Assembly: GCA_002497765.1 (NCBI GenBank)
Contig: DAET01000020.1
Location: forward strand, 41,684 to 51,869
Length of the DNA: 10,186 nucleotides
Source of the DNA: Euryarchaeota archaeon UBA486
GTDB lineage: Archaea > Thermoplasmatota > Poseidoniia > Poseidoniales > Poseidoniaceae
Direction of reading: 5' to 3'
Shown here: positions 7,205 through 10,186 of the stretch, one piece after another
Position numbering within the stretch: the first letter of the stretch is position 1
Layout of the letters: each line of letters opens with the position of its first letter
Translations under genes and position numbers: made by a program
The notes under the pieces: model-generated
Told to the model about the DNA's origin: nothing
The model's input: only the letters and a program-made list of their open reading frames with translations
Databases searched by the model: none

Positions 7205-7936
7205 ATGAGCCGTCCTGTGGCCCTCGTGACCGGTGGCGGACGCGGCATCGGTGCCGCCATCTCCGACCGACTGGCGGCTGACGGCTACGACGTCTTGCTG
7301 ACCTACAACCAATCCTCCAAACCCGCGGAGATGATCGTTGACGAGATTCGAGAGCGCGGCGACGATGCGTTGGCTGTCAAAGTGGACTGCGCTGACATGG
7401 GCGAGGTGGGCTTGCTGGGTCAGCATCCATGGATGGACCGAGGCATTGATGTGCTCGTGTTGAACCACGGCGTGTACAACCGAGTTCAAGGCCACGCCAT
7501 GACCCTCGATGATTTGACGGCGACCATGAAGACCAATTTTGAGGGCGCTGTGGCCGTGTGGAAGGCCGTTCAACCCCATCTTACCGAGCACGCCAGAATG
7601 GTGGTCGTTGGCTCTCAGCTCGGGACTCGGGGTTCGCCTCACGGTGCTGATTATGCCGCTTCCAAGGCTGCCCTGTCCACGTGGGCACGCTCGCTTGCTC
7701 AGTCTGTGGGGCCCGAAGGAAAGCGCGTCAACATCCTCGCCCCTGGCTATGTTGACACGGACATTCTGGCAGGCGACAGCCCGGAAAAGCGCCAGCAGCG
7801 AGAGCAGGAAGTGCCCCTTCAGCGCGTAGGGTCGCCCGAAGACATGGCGGCCACCGTCTCCTTCCTCGTCGGGCCCGACTCAGCTTACATCACGGGTGCG
7901 ATTCTCCACGTCAACGGCGGACTTTATCTCCCCTGA
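7205..7936 (+). CDS. Short-chain dehydrogenase/reductase (FabG-like SDR)
   Basis: This 243-residue classical SDR uses NAD(P)H to oxidise or reduce alcohols or ketones. The cofactor-binding TGGGRGIG is at residues 9-16. The catalytic triad is Ser137, Tyr150 and Lys154 (YAASK), with the usual 13-residue Ser-Tyr spacing, and KTNFEGAV supplies the helix Asn. The C-terminal LVGPDSAYITGAILHVNGGLY block is a standard SDR ending. The NNAG motif is changed to LNHG (Asn87-His88-Gly89), where Ala is the usual middle residue. Length is normal. The ATG at 7205 gives the standard N-terminus. It is 26 bp upstream of uvrB and 44 bp downstream of the pyrophosphohydrolase. It most resembles 3-oxoacyl-ACP-reductase-like enzymes, but that class is broad and archaea lack a standard fatty-acid synthase, so no substrate is proposed. 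Confidence 0.9.
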   Translation: MSRPVALVTGGGRGIGAAISDRLAADGYDVLLTYNQSSKPAEMIVDEIRERGDDALAVKVDCADMGEVGLLGQHPWMDRGIDVLVLNHGVYNRVQGHAMTLDDLTATMKTNFEGAVAVWKAVQPHLTEHARMVVVGSQLGTRGSPHGADYAASKAALSTWARSLAQSVGPEGKRVNILAPGYVDTDILAGDSPEKRQQREQEVPLQRVGSPEDMAATVSFLVGPDSAYITGAILHVNGGLYLP

Positions 7937-7962
7937 AGCGAGTAAACCTGCGGGGCGAACAC

Positions 7963-10186
7963 ATGGTGGACGAATGGGACGACGACGGCTCGTTTGAGTC
8001 GCTGGCTGACCAACCGTTGCTCGAGGTTGATCTGACGCAGCGCAACCCGTTTGACCTCTCAAAAGCGTTGGACGGCGCTGCCCTGGAGGAACTGCGCCCC
8101 GATGTCAAGCGGTTCCGCCTCCACGCTGAGTTCGACCCGGCCGGTGACCAACCAAAAGCAATTGAAGAATTGATTTCTCAATTGAAAAATGGGCAAGAAC
8201 GGTGCGTGTTGCTCGGTGTGACGGGCAGCGGCAAGACGTTCGCCATGGCTCACGTGATTGAACAACTCAACATCCCCACCCTGATTATGAGCCACAACAA
8301 GACCCTTGCTCGCCAGCTGCACCAAGAAATGGTGGGCTACTTCCCCGACAACGCCGTGGAATACTTCGTGTCTCACTACGACTACTATCAGCCCGAAGCC
8401 TACCTCGCCAAGCGGGACTTGTACATCGACAAGGAGTTGAGCATCAACGAGCGCATCGAGCAGGAACGTTTTGCCGCTGTTGCTTCACTGGTGTCCCGTC
8501 CCGATTGCGTCGTGGTGTCGTCGGTGTCGTGCATTTACGGTCTCAACCCTCCCGAGACATTCCTCGAATACCATCTGCGTTGCCATGTTGGTCAGGCGAT
8601 CGAGACCAGTGACCTCCTGCGTGAACTGATCGAACTCCAATACCGTCGGACGACCACGGACCTGAAGCGTGGCGAGTGCCGAGTGCGAGGCGAAGTGGTC
8701 GACATATGGATGCCAAGCCGCGACGACCCGCTTCGCATTGTGTTCGATTTTGACGGCATCAAGAGCATCCAAATTTGTGACCCGGTCTCATGGGAGGCGC
8801 TTGACACGCTCGAGGAAGCGTGGATCCACCCGAAGGAATTCTTCATGACCAGCCCCGAACGGTTCGAGGCGGCCCTGGAATCCATCGAGGAAGAACTCAA
8901 CGAGCGCAGCAAGTGGTTTGCCAAGCAGGGCAAGGAACTTGAGCGCTACCGTTTGGAGCAGAAAACCGAGTATGACCTCGAAATGCTTCGTGAAATTGGG
9001 CACTGCCAGTCGGTGGAGAACTATTCGCTCCACTTTGACGGTCGGGAACCCGGCCAGCGCCCGTACTGCTTGCTTGACTTCTTCGCTGCGTGCGCCAATC
9101 AATTCCACGGTGATCCGCAGAAGTACCTCGTCATCATGGACGAATCCCACGTGAGTCTGCCACAGGTCGGTGGGATGTACCACGGTGATCGGTCTCGAAA
9201 GGAGAGCCTCATCACCCACGGCTTCCGTCTACCAACCGCAGCGGACAACCGCCCGCTCAAACTTCCTGAGTTCCAGAGCCTGGTGCCTCAGATGGTGTAC
9301 GTCTCTGCCACGCCAGGCGAACGAGAACTTCGACACCTCTGTGAAATCACCGGACAAACCGTTCCCAACGGCCTGCTTCATTCTCCGAGCGGCGGTGGAG
9401 CAGGAGAGCCTGATTTGGCCAAAAAGCACCCCGAGGCCGAATCGATGTATGACATGCTGCAAAGCATCCAAGGCATCGCCAAAATGGAGTTGCGCCCCAC
9501 GGGCTTGCTCGACCCTGAAATCGAAGTTCGTCCCACAGCCGGCCAAGTCAATGACCTGCTGACGGAGATCAACCTGCGCATTGAGCGCGGAGAACGATGC
9601 CTTGTGACGGTCATGACCATCAAGTTCGCCGAGGAAGTGGCGGCTTACCTCAATCGCATGGGGGTTAAGGCGCACCATCTGCATTCAGAAATCGACACCA
9701 TCGAGCGAACCGAGATCATCAACGCCCTTCGCCTCGGCCATATCGACGTCATCGTCGGCATCAACCTCCTGCGTGAGGGTCTGGACATTCCCGAGGTGAG
9801 CTTGGTGGCCATCTTTGACGCTGACCGACAGGGCTTCTTGAGAAACGAACGCAGTCTTCTCCAGACCATCGGTCGGGCCGCTCGAAACCAGCACGGCAAG
9901 GTGCTGCTCTACGCCGACGGGTTTTCGCCTGCGATGGAGGCGGCCATTCGCCAAACGCTCGAGCGTCGCCAGCGACAACAGGCTAACAACGAAGCCCTCG
10001 GCATCACGCCCAAAACCATCGTCAAGGCCCTACCCGTGATGGGTGAAACCGAGGACGCCACCATCACCGGGACGACCACAGGAAGCGATGGAAAACGACG
10101 ACTGATCGCCAAAAAGGGCGGACGTCGAGACGGCGATTGGGCTCAACGGCTTCGTTTGGGTGCGGGTGCGTGGGGTTCGACCGAAC
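7963..10186 (+). CDS. uvrB: UvrB, excinuclease ABC subunit B (3' end beyond window)
   Basis: UvrB is the damage-verifying helicase-like subunit of UvrABC nucleotide excision repair. The frame is open for 741 codons to the window end. Landmarks are DPAGDQPKAI, Walker A GVTGSGKT (Lys91), FVSHYDYYQPEAY (137-147) of the beta-hairpin, SVSCIYGL, Walker B DESH (393-396), VSATPG (447-452), RPTGLLDP (511-518), GINLLREGLD and the arginine-finger block QTIGRAARN. Compared with E. coli UvrB there is an acidic N-terminal extension of about 46 residues, roughly 8 extra residues before Walker B, and about 42 extra before RPTGLLDP. The first Tyr of YYDYY is His138. The UVR domain that recruits UvrC is not visible within about 55 residues after LGITP, where E. 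coli would already have entered it; it may lie beyond the edge. The ATG at 7963 follows the dehydrogenase stop by 26 bp. The extension contains no closer family-like start codon. The gene family in archaea is generally held to come from bacteria. Confidence 0.97.
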   Translation, partial: MVDEWDDDGSFESLADQPLLEVDLTQRNPFDLSKALDGAALEELRPDVKRFRLHAEFDPAGDQPKAIEELISQLKNGQERCVLLGVTGSGKTFAMAHVIEQLNIPTLIMSHNKTLARQLHQEMVGYFPDNAVEYFVSHYDYYQPEAYLAKRDLYIDKELSINERIEQERFAAVASLVSRPDCVVVSSVSCIYGLNPPETFLEYHLRCHVGQAIETSDLLRELIELQYRRTTTDLKRGECRVRGEVVDIWMPSRDDPLRIVFDFDGIKSIQICDPVSWEALDTLEEAWIHPKEFFMTSPERFEAALESIEEELNERSKWFAKQGKELERYRLEQKTEYDLEMLREIGHCQSVENYSLHFDGREPGQRPYCLLDFFAACANQFHGDPQKYLVIMDESHVSLPQVGGMYHGDRSRKESLITHGFRLPTAADNRPLKLPEFQSLVPQMVYVSATPGERELRHLCEITGQTVPNGLLHSPSGGGAGEPDLAKKHPEAESMYDMLQSIQGIAKMELRPTGLLDPEIEVRPTAGQVNDLLTEINLRIERGERCLVTVMTIKFAEEVAAYLNRMGVKAHHLHSEIDTIERTEIINALRLGHIDVIVGINLLREGLDIPEVSLVAIFDADRQGFLRNERSLLQTIGRAARNQHGKVLLYADGFSPAMEAAIRQTLERRQRQQANNEALGITPKTIVKALPVMGETEDATITGTTTGSDGKRRLIAKKGGRRDGDWAQRLRLGAGAWGSTE
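8159..8190. repeat. AT-rich palindromic island C, inside uvrB
   Basis: A 26-bp imperfect palindrome (8159-8184) has outer arms CAATTGA and TCAATTG and inner half-sites AAT and ATT. It has the form CAATTGA-N2-AAT-N2-ATT-N2-TCAATTG and is followed by AAAAAT. About 80% of the core is A+T. It is translated as AIEELISQLKN, just before Walker A. At the protein level there is no insertion relative to E. coli UvrB, so this is a local change of base composition rather than an added segment. Codons ATT, TTG, TCT, AAA and AAT contrast with the ATC, CTC and AAC used around it. It shares a 13-mer and reading frame with island B. Function unknown. Confidence 0.55.

Noticed and set aside
1..10186. CRISPR arrays, tRNA or rRNA genes, insertion sequences, inteins
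   Set aside because: No spaced direct repeats, no tRNA-like cloverleaf segments in the short gaps, no transposase, and no intein splice motifs in UvrB or UbiD were seen.

Overview
The window is GC-rich (roughly 60% by eye) and almost fully coding. It looks like a mesophilic archaeon, most likely marine Poseidoniia (Marine Group II, Thermoplasmatota). This rests on an archaeal-type geranylgeranyl reductase next to a bacterial-type UvrB and System I cytochrome c maturation; it is inference from gene content, not a phylogeny.

Layout. From the left edge to 3722, two genes run on the minus strand: a CcmF-type heme lyase whose C-terminal end is cut off at base 1, and upstream of it a geranylgeranyl reductase. 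A 126-bp divergent spacer (3723-3848) separates them from a plus-strand series: a UbiD-family decarboxylase, a UbiA-family prenyltransferase overlapping it by one base, a MazG-like NTP pyrophosphohydrolase, a short-chain dehydrogenase/reductase and uvrB, which is cut off at the right edge. Gaps in the plus-strand series are 67 bp or less, so one or two transcripts are plausible.

Function. The UbiD/UbiA pair resembles the late steps of menaquinone synthesis in the futalosine route (prenylation and decarboxylation of a naphthoate). The reductase could saturate isoprenoid chains of membrane lipids or of the quinone, and CcmF attaches heme to c-type cytochromes. The left two thirds is thus a respiratory quinone/cytochrome neighbourhood. 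The right third is nucleotide-pool cleaning, an oxidoreductase of unknown substrate, and nucleotide excision repair.

The most unusual signal is not a gene. Three short AT-rich palindromic islands (about 3327-3366, 5434-5472 and 8159-8190) lie inside the coding regions of the reductase, ubiD and uvrB. They share CAATTG-type outer arms and a GATTT core, contain every CAATTG I found in the window, and use codons unlike their surroundings. They may be a family of intragenic DNA sites or small palindromic elements. Other oddities are a roughly 42-residue insertion, an N-terminal extension and a Tyr-to-His change in the beta-hairpin of UvrB, and an unusually long CcmF.
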